This document shows positions 17,555 through 26,086 of a stretch of DNA of 36,055 nucleotides, piece by piece; position 1 is the first letter of the stretch; each line of letters starts with the position of its first letter. Origin of the DNA: Sulfurospirillum arcachonense DSM 9755. Lineage in GTDB: Bacteria > Campylobacterota > Campylobacteria > Campylobacterales > Sulfurospirillaceae. A program made the translations under genes and the position numbers. The notes beneath the pieces were generated by a model. The model was not told the DNA's origin. It saw only the letters and a list, made by a program, of their open reading frames with translations, and did not search any database. The DNA lies in assembly GCF_000597725.1 (NCBI RefSeq), contig NZ_JFBL01000021.1:1-36055 (forward strand), read 5' to 3'.

Positions 17555-18786
17555 GATTGGTATACATTAGTATAGTTTTACCACTGCTTTTAAGTGGAAA
17601 TTCTTTATTAGAACTTGTGGATTTAAGCCAAAATAACGAAGTAGCAAAATCTGCTATTTTAAATGAAAAAAGTATAGAAAATGTATTAGAGTCTACAAAA
17701 AGTGCTTATTTACCATCACTTTCTGTTGGGAGTGCGTATCAAAATATTTCAAATGAGAGAAGAGTATCACTTGATCCTAAAGATCTATTGTCTAGTTATG
17801 CTAATATCTCTTATAGTATATATGATGGTGGCAAAAAGTCATCTTTATTACAACAACTTAAAAAAGAATTGCAAGCAAGTAAATTTTCTAGAAAAAATAT
17901 TAATAACACCTTAGCATTAAATACAGTGAGTGTGTATTTTAATCTTAAAAGTATTTCTTCTGATATATTGGCAAAAACCCAGGAAATAGAACAGTTAAAA
18001 GCAGATGTAAAAAGGTTGGAAAAGTTTAAATATGCTGGAGCTGCTTCACAAGATGAAGTTGAAAAAATAAAATCAGATTTAGCTTTTGCTCAAACACAAA
18101 AATCTGAACTTTTATTGTCTAAAACAAATTTAATATTTAACTTGAGAGAATTAACAGGAATTGATAAGATAAAAGTAGAAGAAGCTTTTGTAAAAGAGCC
18201 AGATAAGTTTTCTCAAAAAATGACAGATATTATCTTAGCTCAAAAAAACAAAACAGAAGCATTAAAATTTAAAGCAGAGATTGAAAAGTCATCACTTAGA
18301 CCACAAGTTTCTTTGGACAATACTTATACCTACTATGACACAAAATTTAAAACAGATTTGAGTACTTCTAAAGATTCTTATAAACAAAATAAATTGATTT
18401 TATCTGTTAAGTGGAAAATCTTTGATTTTGGCTCATCTAATCAAAAATATGAAGCAAGTAAACTTTCATATGAGAGTGCAAAATCTGATTTAGCGTATGA
18501 AAAAAGAAAAGCAGACTTGAGATATTCATATAGTATAGAAGCATTAGATCTTGCAAAAAATAGGATAAACTCTGCAAAATTAAGAGTGAAATCTGCAGAT
18601 TTAACATTTATCGCTATTGCTAAAAAGTTTAAGGCAGGCTTAGTTGATAATATTGCGTATTTAGATGCTTTGAGTGATAAGTATAATGCTAAGGCATATT
18701 TACAAAGAGTTAAAAATGATTATGAAATTAAAAAAGCAGAGTTTTATTACTATGCTGGATATTCTGTTAAGGAAATGATTCAATGA
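17551..18786 (+). CDS. TolC-family outer-membrane efflux protein
   Basis: 411 aa with a short signal peptide (about 1-17). It contains two helical-hairpin repeats of the outer-membrane efflux family; the second has L-S-V-K-W-K-I-F-D-F-G-S-S, matching Y-S-I-Y-D-G-G-K-K-S in the first. It should form the trimeric exit duct for the pump encoded downstream. It overlaps the TetR-type gene and the adaptor gene by 4 bases each, an arrangement of tight translational coupling. No Cys follows the signal peptide, so it is not a lipoprotein of the OprM type. Confidence 0.9.
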   Translation: MRLVYISIVLPLLLSGNSLLELVDLSQNNEVAKSAILNEKSIENVLESTKSAYLPSLSVGSAYQNISNERRVSLDPKDLLSSYANISYSIYDGGKKSSLLQQLKKELQASKFSRKNINNTLALNTVSVYFNLKSISSDILAKTQEIEQLKADVKRLEKFKYAGAASQDEVEKIKSDLAFAQTQKSELLLSKTNLIFNLRELTGIDKIKVEEAFVKEPDKFSQKMTDIILAQKNKTEALKFKAEIEKSSLRPQVSLDNTYTYYDTKFKTDLSTSKDSYKQNKLILSVKWKIFDFGSSNQKYEASKLSYESAKSDLAYEKRKADLRYSYSIEALDLAKNRINSAKLRVKSADLTFIAIAKKFKAGLVDNIAYLDALSDKYNAKAYLQRVKNDYEIKKAEFYYYAGYSVKEMIQ

Positions 18787-19526
18787 TAAAAAAATTAATA
18801 ATAAGTTCAGTATTGTTACCATTAAGTTTATTAGCTGTGGATGTATATGCTACATTTGATGTTGAAGGTTTAAAAGAGTCAAAACTCACTTTACCTGTTA
18901 CTGGTTTTGTAAAAAAGTTACATGTAAAGATTGGTGATAATGTAAACAAAGGTCAAGTTCTTTTAGAATTAAATAATGAGATAGAAAAGATAGATATGGA
19001 GCTCTCAAAAAGTGATATAAAACTTTCTCAAATATCTAAAGATCAGGCAAGTAGTATTTTTACAAGATATAAAAAAATTAAAGATGTTATTGATGAAGAA
19101 CAGTATGAAAATGTAGAGTTTGCTTATCAAAAAGCAGTTCAGACTTTGATTAAATCACAAAATGCATATATTCTCAAAAAAACTAGAGTAGAAGATAGAA
19201 TATTAAAAGCACCCTATAATGGAGTAGTGACAGATTTACATGTAGAATTGGGAGACGGTGTCAGTGGCCCTGTAACACCACTTATATCAATAACGAGTTA
19301 TCCTGAAGTCAAACTTGTACTTTCTTTTGATGAAAAGCATTGGAATAGTGTAAAAGCAGGTCAGACTTTTAAGTATAGAGTAGACGGACTTGATAAAGAG
19401 TTAATAGGAAAAATTACAAAAGTGTATCCAAGCGTGGATCCAAATTCTAGAAAACTAAAAGCCGAAGTTCTCACTAAAGATATATTGCCAGGTTTATTTG
19501 GTGATGGCAATATTGTAGTGGAGTAA
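18783..19526 (+). CDS. RND efflux periplasmic adaptor (membrane-fusion protein)
   Basis: 247 aa, short for the family (E. coli AcrA is near 400). A signal peptide (about 1-18) leads into a split biotinyl-lipoyl domain (T-G-F-V-K-K-L-H-V-K-I-G-D-N-V-N-K-G-Q and A-P-Y-N-G-V-V-T-D-L-H-V-E-L-G-D), a short coiled-coil hairpin between them, and a beta-barrel domain. The terminal membrane-proximal domain is reduced or missing. It should bridge the AcrB-type pump and the TolC-type duct. It overlaps the upstream gene by 4 bases, and the pump starts 3 bases after its stop. Two TACATGTA palindromes encode the L-H-V residues of the two lipoyl halves. Confidence 0.9.
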   Translation: MIKKLIISSVLLPLSLLAVDVYATFDVEGLKESKLTLPVTGFVKKLHVKIGDNVNKGQVLLELNNEIEKIDMELSKSDIKLSQISKDQASSIFTRYKKIKDVIDEEQYENVEFAYQKAVQTLIKSQNAYILKKTRVEDRILKAPYNGVVTDLHVELGDGVSGPVTPLISITSYPEVKLVLSFDEKHWNSVKAGQTFKYRVDGLDKELIGKITKVYPSVDPNSRKLKAEVLTKDILPGLFGDGNIVVE

Positions 19527-19529
19527 TAG

Positions 19530-22500
19530 ATGTATAAATTTGCCATAAATAAACCAATCAGTACTTTAATGCTTGTTATGTCTTTTATCGTTTTTGGCTT
19601 GATGTCATATAAAAGTATGCCAATTAATCTTTTTCCAAATGTTGAATTTCCGGTAGTAACTATTCAAACTCAATATTTTGGCGCAGACCCTAGTAGTGTC
19701 GAATCAAAAGTTACTGATAAAGTAGAAGAAGCTGTTTCTGGTATAGATGGTATTGATAAACTTATGTCAACAAGTTATGAAGGCATGAGTGTTGTTACAG
19801 TGATATTTGAATTAGAACGAGATATAACAGAAGCTACAAACGATGTTAGAGATAAGATTGGTGGGCTTGTTCTTGCTAGTGAAGTTGAAAAACCGATTGT
19901 TAAAAAAAATGCGGGAACATCTGGTGCGGTTGTAAGTCTTTTTATTGCTACTAAGAATAATGATTGGCAATCTTTGATGAGACTAGCTGATGAAAAGATA
20001 AAACCGAGACTTCAAAGAATACGTGGTGTTAGTGAAATAAATATCGTAGGTTTTAGGGATAGGGAAGTTCGTATATTTGCAGATCCATTTTTACTCACAA
20101 AATATAATTTAACGGCAAATGATTTGCAAAAGATTATTGCAAGAGAAAATGTAAGAGCTAGTGGAGGAAAACTTGTAGGAAAATCAAGTGAATATGTTTT
20201 AAAAGCTAGAGCAGATGCTAAAAATATAGAAGATATGAAAAATATTAGAATTCTTCCAGGTGTTAAACTAAAAGATATAGCTCGTGTTGAAGATTCTCTT
20301 TCTGATGCAAAGAGCTATTCTTCATTTAATGGAAAAGCTGGGGTTGTTTTAGAAGTTAAAAAGATTTCAGGAACAAATACGTTAAATATAATAAATGGTA
20401 TTAAAAAAGTTATGCCTGAACTTGTTAAAATTTCAGGGGATAATTATACTTTAAAACTTTTACAAGACCAATCAGGAAAAATTTTACAAAATATAGATCA
20501 AGTGACATTTGATCTTATTTATGGAGCAATTTTAGCTATTATTATTGTGTTCTTCTTTTTGCGAAATGTAACAGCTACATTGGTTTCAGCTTTAGCTATT
20601 CCTACTTCTATCATAGGTACTTTTGCCATAATTGATTGGTTAGGATATGATTTAAATAGACTTACTATGATTGGGCTAACTCTAGCCATAGGTATTTTTA
20701 TTGATGATGCCATTGTTGTTATAGAAAATATTACAAAAAAAATGGAAAAAGGGATGGCTCCATTTGAAGCTTCATTTGAAGGAGTTAAAGAGATAGCTTT
20801 TTCAGTTTTAGCGATTTCAGCTATGCTTCTTGCTGTTTTTATTCCTGTTGCTTTTATGGATGGTATTGTTGGGAAATTTTTTAACTCATTTGCCATGACA
20901 GTCGCATCAGGTGTAGTAATTTCTTATATAGTAGCAATTATGTTTATTCCAACAGTAAGTGCAAGAGTATTAAATGCAAAAGAGAGTAAATTTTTTCATT
21001 TAACAGAGCCATTTTTTGTAGGTCTTGATAAAGCTTATTGTGCTATTTTAAAACCTTTAGTGAGATTTAAAACACTTACTATTTTGGGTGCAATTGGGAT
21101 ATTATTTGCATCAGGAACCCTTATAAGTAAAATTGGTGGGGATTTTGTTCCAATGGAAGATAATAGTGAAATGAGAATTATTGTAAAAGGCCCAATAGGT
21201 ATAAATCTTGAAAGTATGAAAGAGAAAATGAAACCTATTGTTGAGTCTCTTAGTAAAGATAAAATGGTTGAGTATACAGTATTGACTATTGGATATACAA
21301 CTGCTAAAGAAACACATAAAGCAATGGTTTATGTTAAAATAGTTCCTGTAGAACAAAGAAATTTAAGACAAGCTCAAATAGTACAAAAATATAGAGATAA
21401 GTTTAAAAGTTTAAAAGATTTAAAAGTTGTTGTTGAAGAAGTACCTGCTATAGATACAGGAACAGACAGTGCAAAAGTACAAGTTGTTTTAACAGGTCCA
21501 GATTTAAATGTTTTAGAAGATACATCGATAAAAGTTCAATCACTATTAAGCAGTATAAAAGGAGCAGTTGATATAGATAGTGATTTTGAAAAAGGAAAAC
21601 CAGAAGTAAAAATCACTATACAAAGAGAAAATGCTAAAAGGCTTGGGGTAAGCGCTCAAGAGATTGCAAGTATATTTGGTGCAGCATTTTCTAGTGATAC
21701 ATCTATTAGTAATTATGAACAAGATGGAAGGCAATTTGATATCACATTACGATTTTCTGATGTTAATAGAGAAGCAGTAGGAGATTTAAAAAAATTACAA
21801 GTTAAATCTAATACAGGAGAGTTTGTTCCGCTTGAAGGATTAATTAATTTAGAAGAGACTACAGGGGCTGCTTCAATTAATAGGTTTGATAGAGAAAGAA
21901 AAATCTTGGTAAAGTCAAATCTTTTTGGTGTTCCTCTTGATAGTATTGTAACAGGAGTAAAAAATAAAATAGGAGAGATATTACCTGATGGATATAACTA
22001 TCGTTTTACTGGTGATATAGAAAGAATGGCAGATACAAATAAGGCTTTTGGAATGGCTATTATTTTAGCAGTTATTTTGATTTACTTAATTTTGGCTGCT
22101 TTGTATGAGTCACTTATACAGCCTTTGATTATTATGGTAGCAATGCCTCTCTCGTTTATAGGGGTTGTTTTAGGTTTATATTTAGCCAATATGCCTTTTA
22201 GCTTGTTTGTTATGATTGGTGTCATTTTACTCTTAGGTATGGTTGGTAAAAATGCTATTCTTGTTGTAGATTTTGCAAACCAAGCAATAAAAGAAGGTAA
22301 ACATGTTGATGATGCGATTTTAGAAGCAGGGGAAAAGAGGTTAAGACCCATTTTAATGACAACATTTGCCATGATTGGGGCAATGCTTCCTTTAGCATTA
22401 GGCGAAGGTGCTGGTCATGAAGGTAATGCACCTATGGCAATTGCTATTATTGGTGGGCTCATAAGTTCAACTATTTTGACACTTCTTATCGTACCTGCAA

Positions 22501-22565
22501 TTTATCGTTTTATGTATCCTTTGGATTCTTGGTTAAGAAAATGGTATGAAAAAGGTGAGGTATGA
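19530..22565 (+). CDS. RND-family multidrug efflux pump (AcrB/HAE1 type)
   Basis: 1011 aa with the 12-helix RND layout: one N-terminal helix (about 10-27), a large periplasmic loop, helices 2-6, helix 7, a second periplasmic loop and helices 8-12. The proton-relay residues are present: D392-D393 in the helix-4 motif G-I-F-I-D-D-A-I-V-V-I-E-N and K907 in G-M-V-G-K-N-A-I. Presence of the charged relay favours a drug or organic-solute exporter driven by the proton gradient. The start has GGAG seven bases upstream. The substrate cannot be assigned. A TetR repressor and a complete tripartite set in the same operon support a regulated multidrug or bile/toxin-type efflux role. Confidence 0.95.
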   Translation: MYKFAINKPISTLMLVMSFIVFGLMSYKSMPINLFPNVEFPVVTIQTQYFGADPSSVESKVTDKVEEAVSGIDGIDKLMSTSYEGMSVVTVIFELERDITEATNDVRDKIGGLVLASEVEKPIVKKNAGTSGAVVSLFIATKNNDWQSLMRLADEKIKPRLQRIRGVSEINIVGFRDREVRIFADPFLLTKYNLTANDLQKIIARENVRASGGKLVGKSSEYVLKARADAKNIEDMKNIRILPGVKLKDIARVEDSLSDAKSYSSFNGKAGVVLEVKKISGTNTLNIINGIKKVMPELVKISGDNYTLKLLQDQSGKILQNIDQVTFDLIYGAILAIIIVFFFLRNVTATLVSALAIPTSIIGTFAIIDWLGYDLNRLTMIGLTLAIGIFIDDAIVVIENITKKMEKGMAPFEASFEGVKEIAFSVLAISAMLLAVFIPVAFMDGIVGKFFNSFAMTVASGVVISYIVAIMFIPTVSARVLNAKESKFFHLTEPFFVGLDKAYCAILKPLVRFKTLTILGAIGILFASGTLISKIGGDFVPMEDNSEMRIIVKGPIGINLESMKEKMKPIVESLSKDKMVEYTVLTIGYTTAKETHKAMVYVKIVPVEQRNLRQAQIVQKYRDKFKSLKDLKVVVEEVPAIDTGTDSAKVQVVLTGPDLNVLEDTSIKVQSLLSSIKGAVDIDSDFEKGKPEVKITIQRENAKRLGVSAQEIASIFGAAFSSDTSISNYEQDGRQFDITLRFSDVNREAVGDLKKLQVKSNTGEFVPLEGLINLEETTGAASINRFDRERKILVKSNLFGVPLDSIVTGVKNKIGEILPDGYNYRFTGDIERMADTNKAFGMAIILAVILIYLILAALYESLIQPLIIMVAMPLSFIGVVLGLYLANMPFSLFVMIGVILLLGMVGKNAILVVDFANQAIKEGKHVDDAILEAGEKRLRPILMTTFAMIGAMLPLALGEGAGHEGNAPMAIAIIGGLISSTILTLLIVPAIYRFMYPLDSWLRKWYEKGEV

Positions 22566-22590
22566 TATAATTTTCTAAAAAGGATAAATT

Positions 22591-23124
22591 ATGAATGAAA
22601 TAAAAATAGGAATATTAACTCTTTCAGATAGAGCAAGTGCTGGAGTATATGAAGATTTATCCGGAAAAGCTATTATAAATACACTCAATGAATATTTAAC
22701 GAGCCAATGGGATAGTATTTATGAAGTTATTCCTGATGATAAAGAACTTATTAAAGAAGCATTAAAAGATATGGTAGATACTCAAGAATGTTGCTTAGTC
22801 GTGACAACAGGTGGAACAGGTCCTGATCCAAAAGATTTAACACCTGAAGCAACTGAAGAAGTATGTGATAGAATGATGCCTGGATTTGGTGAACTTATGA
22901 GACAAGTGAGTTTGCAGTATGTTCCAACAGCAATTCTTTCACGTCAAACAGCAGGTATTAGAGGCAAGTGTTTAATTATAAATCTTCCTGGAAAACCAAA
23001 GTCAATAAGAGAGTGTTTAGATGCAGTTTTTCCTGCTGTTCCTTATTGTATTGATTTGATTGATGGGCCATATTTAGAGTGTAATGAAGAAGTTATAAAA
23101 CCCTTTCGTCCAAAAGCAAAATAG
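22591..23124 (+). CDS. mogA: Molybdopterin adenylyltransferase
   Basis: 177 aa, complete MogA/MoaB-fold protein. It adenylates molybdopterin before molybdate insertion in Mo-cofactor synthesis. Signatures are I-G-I-L-T-L-S-D-R-A-S-A-G at the N-terminus, the T-T-G-G-T-G-P-D-P-K-D nucleotide-binding motif (about residues 71-80) and L-P-G-K-P-K-S-I near the end. Sequence and the Y-E-D-L-S-G segment favour MogA over MoaB. AAAGGAT precedes the ATG, and the gene begins 25 bases after the pump stop, so it may be read from the efflux promoter as well as its own. No other moa/moe gene is nearby. Confidence 0.9.
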   Translation: MNEIKIGILTLSDRASAGVYEDLSGKAIINTLNEYLTSQWDSIYEVIPDDKELIKEALKDMVDTQECCLVVTTGGTGPDPKDLTPEATEEVCDRMMPGFGELMRQVSLQYVPTAILSRQTAGIRGKCLIINLPGKPKSIRECLDAVFPAVPYCIDLIDGPYLECNEEVIKPFRPKAK

Positions 23125-23129
23125 AAGTT

Positions 23130-23341
23130 ATGAAAAAGTATGGTTTTGTTGGGTATGAGTATAATTGGGATTATATTTTAAAGCAGCAAGGGTGGTAAGA
23201 TAAATTTAAAAAACTACCCGCTTTTGATTCATCATTAGAATATCTAGTAACTTTAAAAAGTAATCCAAATGTAAAAAACTTTTAAATGCATTTGATATGG
23301 GCAAAAGAAAACTTATTAAAAATAAAGAACTAGAAAAATAG
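23130..23341 (+). pseudogene. Eroded ORF remnant, function unknown
   Basis: Starting at the ATG at 23130 the frame gives 22 residues ending Q-Q-G-W, then a TAA at 23196. It continues in the same frame with 28 protein-like residues (D-K-F-K-K-L-P-A-F-D-S-S and N-P-N-V-K-N-F), then another TAA at 23283. A shift to the next frame gives a sensible continuation (L-N-A-F-D-M-G-K-R-K-L) to a TAG at 23339. One in-frame stop plus one frameshift suggests a decayed gene fragment. I do not recognise the family. It occupies most of the 292-base gap after mogA. Confidence 0.4.
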
Positions 23342-23375
23342 AAGAAAAATGGTTTGGAACTAAAAATTTAAAGTG

Positions 23376-23412
23376 AAAAGAGTTTATATTATAGACAATA
23401 CTAAACTCTTTT
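23376..23412. terminator. Inverted-repeat terminator between convergent transcripts
   Basis: AAAAGAGTTTA (23376-23386) and TAAACTCTTTT (23402-23412) are perfect 11-base arms around a 15-base loop. The right arm ends in TTTT, and on the other strand the arm also ends in TTTT, so it can work both ways. It lies after mogA and its remnant on the plus strand and 4 bases after the stop of the NifX-like gene on the minus strand. The stem is AT-rich, hence weak. Confidence 0.6.
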
Positions 23413-23416
23413 AAAT

Positions 23417-23716
23417 TTACGAAACTTTATTAAAAAGCTTTTCTTGAAGAACTTTCACTAAAGCTTTATCAACATTTTCAGATGTTGTATCTATAAATAT
23501 ACTTGTATTGATATATTTGGGATTATTTATTGGTTTACTTGTTACTATAGCATAAGGATCTATCTCATTAAGCTTATTATTAGAAATTGCTTTTACAGAA
23601 AGTACTGCACCTTTTGAATTTATTTTAATCAAAGTATAAAACTTCGCATTTTCAAAATTACTATTTATTGTTGCTAGAAGACCAATATCTTCATTTGTTG
23701 GAAATATTATAATCAT
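23417..23716 (-). CDS. Small NifX/NifB-C-like (dinitrogenase cofactor fold) protein
   Basis: 99 aa, no signal peptide or membrane segment. The opening M-I-I-I-F-P-T-N-E-D followed by N-F-E-N-A-K-F-Y-T-L-I-K-I resembles the start of the NifX/NafY/NifB-C family (usual form I-x-x-P-x-x, then H-F-G-x-A-x-x-F). The characteristic His is replaced here by Asn, so cofactor binding is doubtful. No nif gene is nearby; stand-alone family members are common in anaerobes and of unknown role. AGGAA seven bases before the ATG supports a real gene. It is opposite in direction to mogA, with a terminator between them. The assignment rests on fold-like resemblance only. Confidence 0.5.
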   Translation of the reverse strand: MIIIFPTNEDIGLLATINSNFENAKFYTLIKINSKGAVLSVKAISNNKLNEIDPYAIVTSKPINNPKYINTSIFIDTTSENVDKALVKVLQEKLFNKVS

Positions 23717-23827
23717 GTTTATTCCTGATATTAAAAAGATACGGTATTTTAGGTGTTTAGAAGAATAAAGTCAATTAAATTAAATTTTATAAACATCAGC
23801 TTAATAACTCATACATGGAAAGATATT

Positions 23828-23871
23828 TTTCAGCGAGGTTTAATTAAAACTCGCTGAAAGTTGTTTTTTTT
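23828..23871 (+). terminator. Intrinsic terminator with no plus-strand gene in front of it
   Basis: TTTCAGCGAG (23828-23837) and CTCGCTGAAA (23850-23859) form a 10-bp stem with five G/C pairs and a 12-base loop, followed by a T-rich run to 23871. On the minus strand the stem is followed by A-rich sequence, so the terminator acts on plus-strand RNA. No coding region precedes it on that strand back to mogA. The rest of the 23717-23963 gap shows nothing else I can name. Confidence 0.7.
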
Positions 23872-23963
23872 AATGGAGAAGATTAAGTCAATATTGATAA
23901 ATAAAAAAATAATTCTATTTTGAAACTTAAAAAATTAATCTAAAATAATAGGATTTATACTGA

Positions 23964-24569
23964 TTATTTGAGATTAATGGTAAGGGACTTTAGTTTGTTA
24001 ATCTCTTTTTCTACTTGGTTGATATTTTGCATTGCACTTTGAGCATTGTCACTGTAGATTTTACTTTGCACTAAAGAGCGATTAATAAGTTTAAATATAA
24101 TATCTTCAATAGTAGTTTGAATATCTTGGATATTCTCTTTAGAATATTTTTGATTTAAACGGTTAAGTTGTATATCCAATTGTTCATTTAATGCTTTGAT
24201 ATATACATAAGAAGGTCTTTTTATACTCATCCATTGTCGTATTTCAGATGTTAATCGTTCACGTTTACGGTTATCATATGATTTTTCTGTTACAAATTTT
24301 AATTGATTTGCAAGGATACTCAATGTTGTAATAGATTCTAATTCATTAAAATACTCTTTGTATTGAGTTTGCATCATTGTATATAGAGTAATAAAGTCAT
24401 CATTATATTGTGCAATAGCTATAATATCTTTCTTTATAGTAGGAATTACTAGTTTATGCTGATTAGGCTTTTGTGTAGAGTTCAACATTAGGTATGCACA
24501 AGCACCACTGAGTAGAATAGATAGCATAATAAATATGCGTAATAATGAGTTTGATTGTTTTTTTTCCAT
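23964..24569 (-). CDS. Hypothetical single-pass membrane protein with coiled coil
   Basis: 201 aa, family not recognised. A positively charged start (E-K-K-Q-S-N-S) leads to one hydrophobic segment (about residues 10-28); the rest is hydrophilic and mostly helical with heptad-like Leu/Ile spacing (about 40-100 and 125-200), rich in Gln, Asn, Lys and Glu. This suggests an inner-membrane anchor with a long coiled-coil periplasmic domain. A Cys at 24 sits inside the hydrophobic segment in the order L-L-S-G-A-C, which is close to but not a clear lipobox. TAAGG lies 6 bases before the ATG. It stands alone between the NifX-like gene and dedA. The size and shape resemble ligand-binding four-helix sensor domains, but no signalling domain is attached. 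Confidence 0.55.
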   Translation of the reverse strand: MEKKQSNSLLRIFIMLSILLSGACAYLMLNSTQKPNQHKLVIPTIKKDIIAIAQYNDDFITLYTMMQTQYKEYFNELESITTLSILANQLKFVTEKSYDNRKRERLTSEIRQWMSIKRPSYVYIKALNEQLDIQLNRLNQKYSKENIQDIQTTIEDIIFKLINRSLVQSKIYSDNAQSAMQNINQVEKEINKLKSLTINLK

Positions 24570-24656
24570 TGAATAACCTTATTGTCATATAGAATCCATT
24601 ATATAAGATAAATATAACAATTTGATTGCAAAATAGTAATATGCTTTTTTCTTATG

Positions 24657-25268
24657 TTAAGAAAAATTTTTTGATTTTTTAATCTTTATATACACAATTG
24701 AGATAAAAATTATGCTGATTAGCGTAATTATTGTTATAAATTGTAGGTTTTCTTTAATAAGTTCTTGATTATCACCTAATATATATCCTAAAAATGTAAG
24801 AATAGCCACCCAAATACCTGCTCCTAAACTTGTATAAAGAGAAAATTTAAAGATATTCATTTTTGATAAACCAGCAGGGAGTGAAATATATTGACGAATG
24901 ACAGGGATTAATCTTCCATTAAACGTAGATATTTCTCCATGTGATTTAAAAAACTTTTCCATTCTTTGAAGTTTATCTTCTTCAAACCAGATATAGTGAC
25001 CATATTTTAGAAGAAGTTTTCTTCCAAGAGACCTTGAGAGATAATAGTTAAAAAGAGCTCCACAAAGAGAACCAAAAGTTCCCATAAAAAGAACCATATA
25101 GAGGTTCATTTCCCCTTTGTATGCTAAAAAACCAGCAGGTATCATAACAACTTCACTAGGAAAAGGGAAAAATGTGCTCTCTAGGAACATCAAAGCAAAA
25201 ATGCCGATGTATCCTAGTGAGCCAATTGTTTGTACTAAAAAGTTTATTATTTCATGAAGAAATGCCAT
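24657..25268 (-). CDS. DedA-family membrane protein
   Basis: 203 aa with 4-5 hydrophobic segments. The DedA signatures are present: F-x-E-S-x-x-x-P-x-P-S-E near the N-terminus, the G-x-x-x-G-x-x-x-x-Y-x-x-S-R-x-x-G segment, and F-N-G-R-L-I-P-V-I-R-Q-Y with its conserved Arg residues, followed by P-A-G-x-S-x-M. The family has been linked to undecaprenyl-phosphate and phospholipid translocation and to proton-gradient upkeep; the exact substrate here is unknown. It follows metQ by 8 bases in the same direction, so it is probably the last gene of the valS-metNIQ run. The start has only a weak ribosome site (AAGAAAA). Confidence 0.88.
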   Translation of the reverse strand: MAFLHEIINFLVQTIGSLGYIGIFALMFLESTFFPFPSEVVMIPAGFLAYKGEMNLYMVLFMGTFGSLCGALFNYYLSRSLGRKLLLKYGHYIWFEEDKLQRMEKFFKSHGEISTFNGRLIPVIRQYISLPAGLSKMNIFKFSLYTSLGAGIWVAILTFLGYILGDNQELIKENLQFITIITLISIIFISIVYIKIKKSKNFS

Positions 25269-25276
25269 TAGTTTTC

Positions 25277-26068
25277 TTAAAACGCTGCTATAATCGCGCC
25301 CTTATATTTTTTAGCTATAAATTCACGAATTTTTTCTGAATTGATTGCTTTATTTAAGGCTTTAATCCCAGCTTTATTTTCATTACCACGTTTTACTACA
25401 ACGATATTTGCATAAGGTGAATTGATTGATTCTATTGCTAAAGCATCTTTAGTAGGGTTTAAATTAGCACTTAAAGCATAATTTGTATTGATTACAGCTA
25501 TTGCAACATCTCCTAATACACGAGGAAGTTGTGGTGCGTCTATCTCTTCAATAACAAAGTTTCTTGGATTCTCAGTAATATCTATTTTTGTTTTTAAATC
25601 TGTTTTAGCAAACTTTAAAAGACCTGCATTTTCAAGAACATCTAATGCTCTGTTTTCATTTGTAGGATCATTTGGTACAGCAATACTATCACCATCTTTT
25701 AACTCTTTTAAGTTTTTAATTTTAGCCGAGTATACACCCATTGGTTCAAGATGAACATTTACAGTTTTGATTAAATCTGTTCCTTTGTTCTTATTGAACT
25801 CTTTTAAATATGGAACATGTTGGAAGAAGTTTGCATCTAAATCGCCATCATCAACAGCTAGATTTGGAGTCACATAGTCTGTGAACTCTTTTATCTCAAG
25901 AGTATATCCTTCTTTTGCTAGGATTGGTTTTACTTGTTCTAATATTTCTACATGAGGGATAGGAGTTGCTCCTATACGAATAACTTTATCATTTGCATTT
26001 GCACCAATACCACTTAATCCTGCGATTAGAGATAAACCAAGAGTTAATTTTAAAATACTTTTTTTCAT
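25277..26068 (-). CDS. metQ: Methionine ABC transporter substrate-binding protein
   Basis: 263 aa of the NlpA/MetQ family: I-R-I-G-A-T-P-I-P-H near the mature N-terminus, D-Y-V-x-P-N-x-A-V-D-D-G-x-x-D-A-N-F-F-Q-H-x-P-Y-L in the middle, and I-A-V-P-N-D-P-T-N-E-x-R-A-L. These are the residues that line the methionine site in the family. The signal peptide ends A-N-A before N-D, with no lipobox Cys, so this form should be a soluble periplasmic protein and not a lipoprotein as in E. coli. AAGGAA precedes the ATG. The permease and ATPase genes lie directly upstream. Confidence 0.93.
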   Translation of the reverse strand: MKKSILKLTLGLSLIAGLSGIGANANDKVIRIGATPIPHVEILEQVKPILAKEGYTLEIKEFTDYVTPNLAVDDGDLDANFFQHVPYLKEFNKNKGTDLIKTVNVHLEPMGVYSAKIKNLKELKDGDSIAVPNDPTNENRALDVLENAGLLKFAKTDLKTKIDITENPRNFVIEEIDAPQLPRVLGDVAIAVINTNYALSANLNPTKDALAIESINSPYANIVVVKRGNENKAGIKALNKAINSEKIREFIAKKYKGAIIAAF

Positions 26069-26086
26069 TTTTTTCCTTAATAATTT

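Noticed and set aside
20519-20896. Minus-strand 125-residue ORF inside the RND pump gene
   Set aside because: It is antisense to the membrane helices of a clearly coding pump and its composition mirrors them; a shadow frame.
24646-24666. Hairpin with 9-base arms at the dedA stop as its terminator
   Set aside because: The stem has only one G/C pair and on the minus strand is followed by A-rich, not T-rich, sequence.
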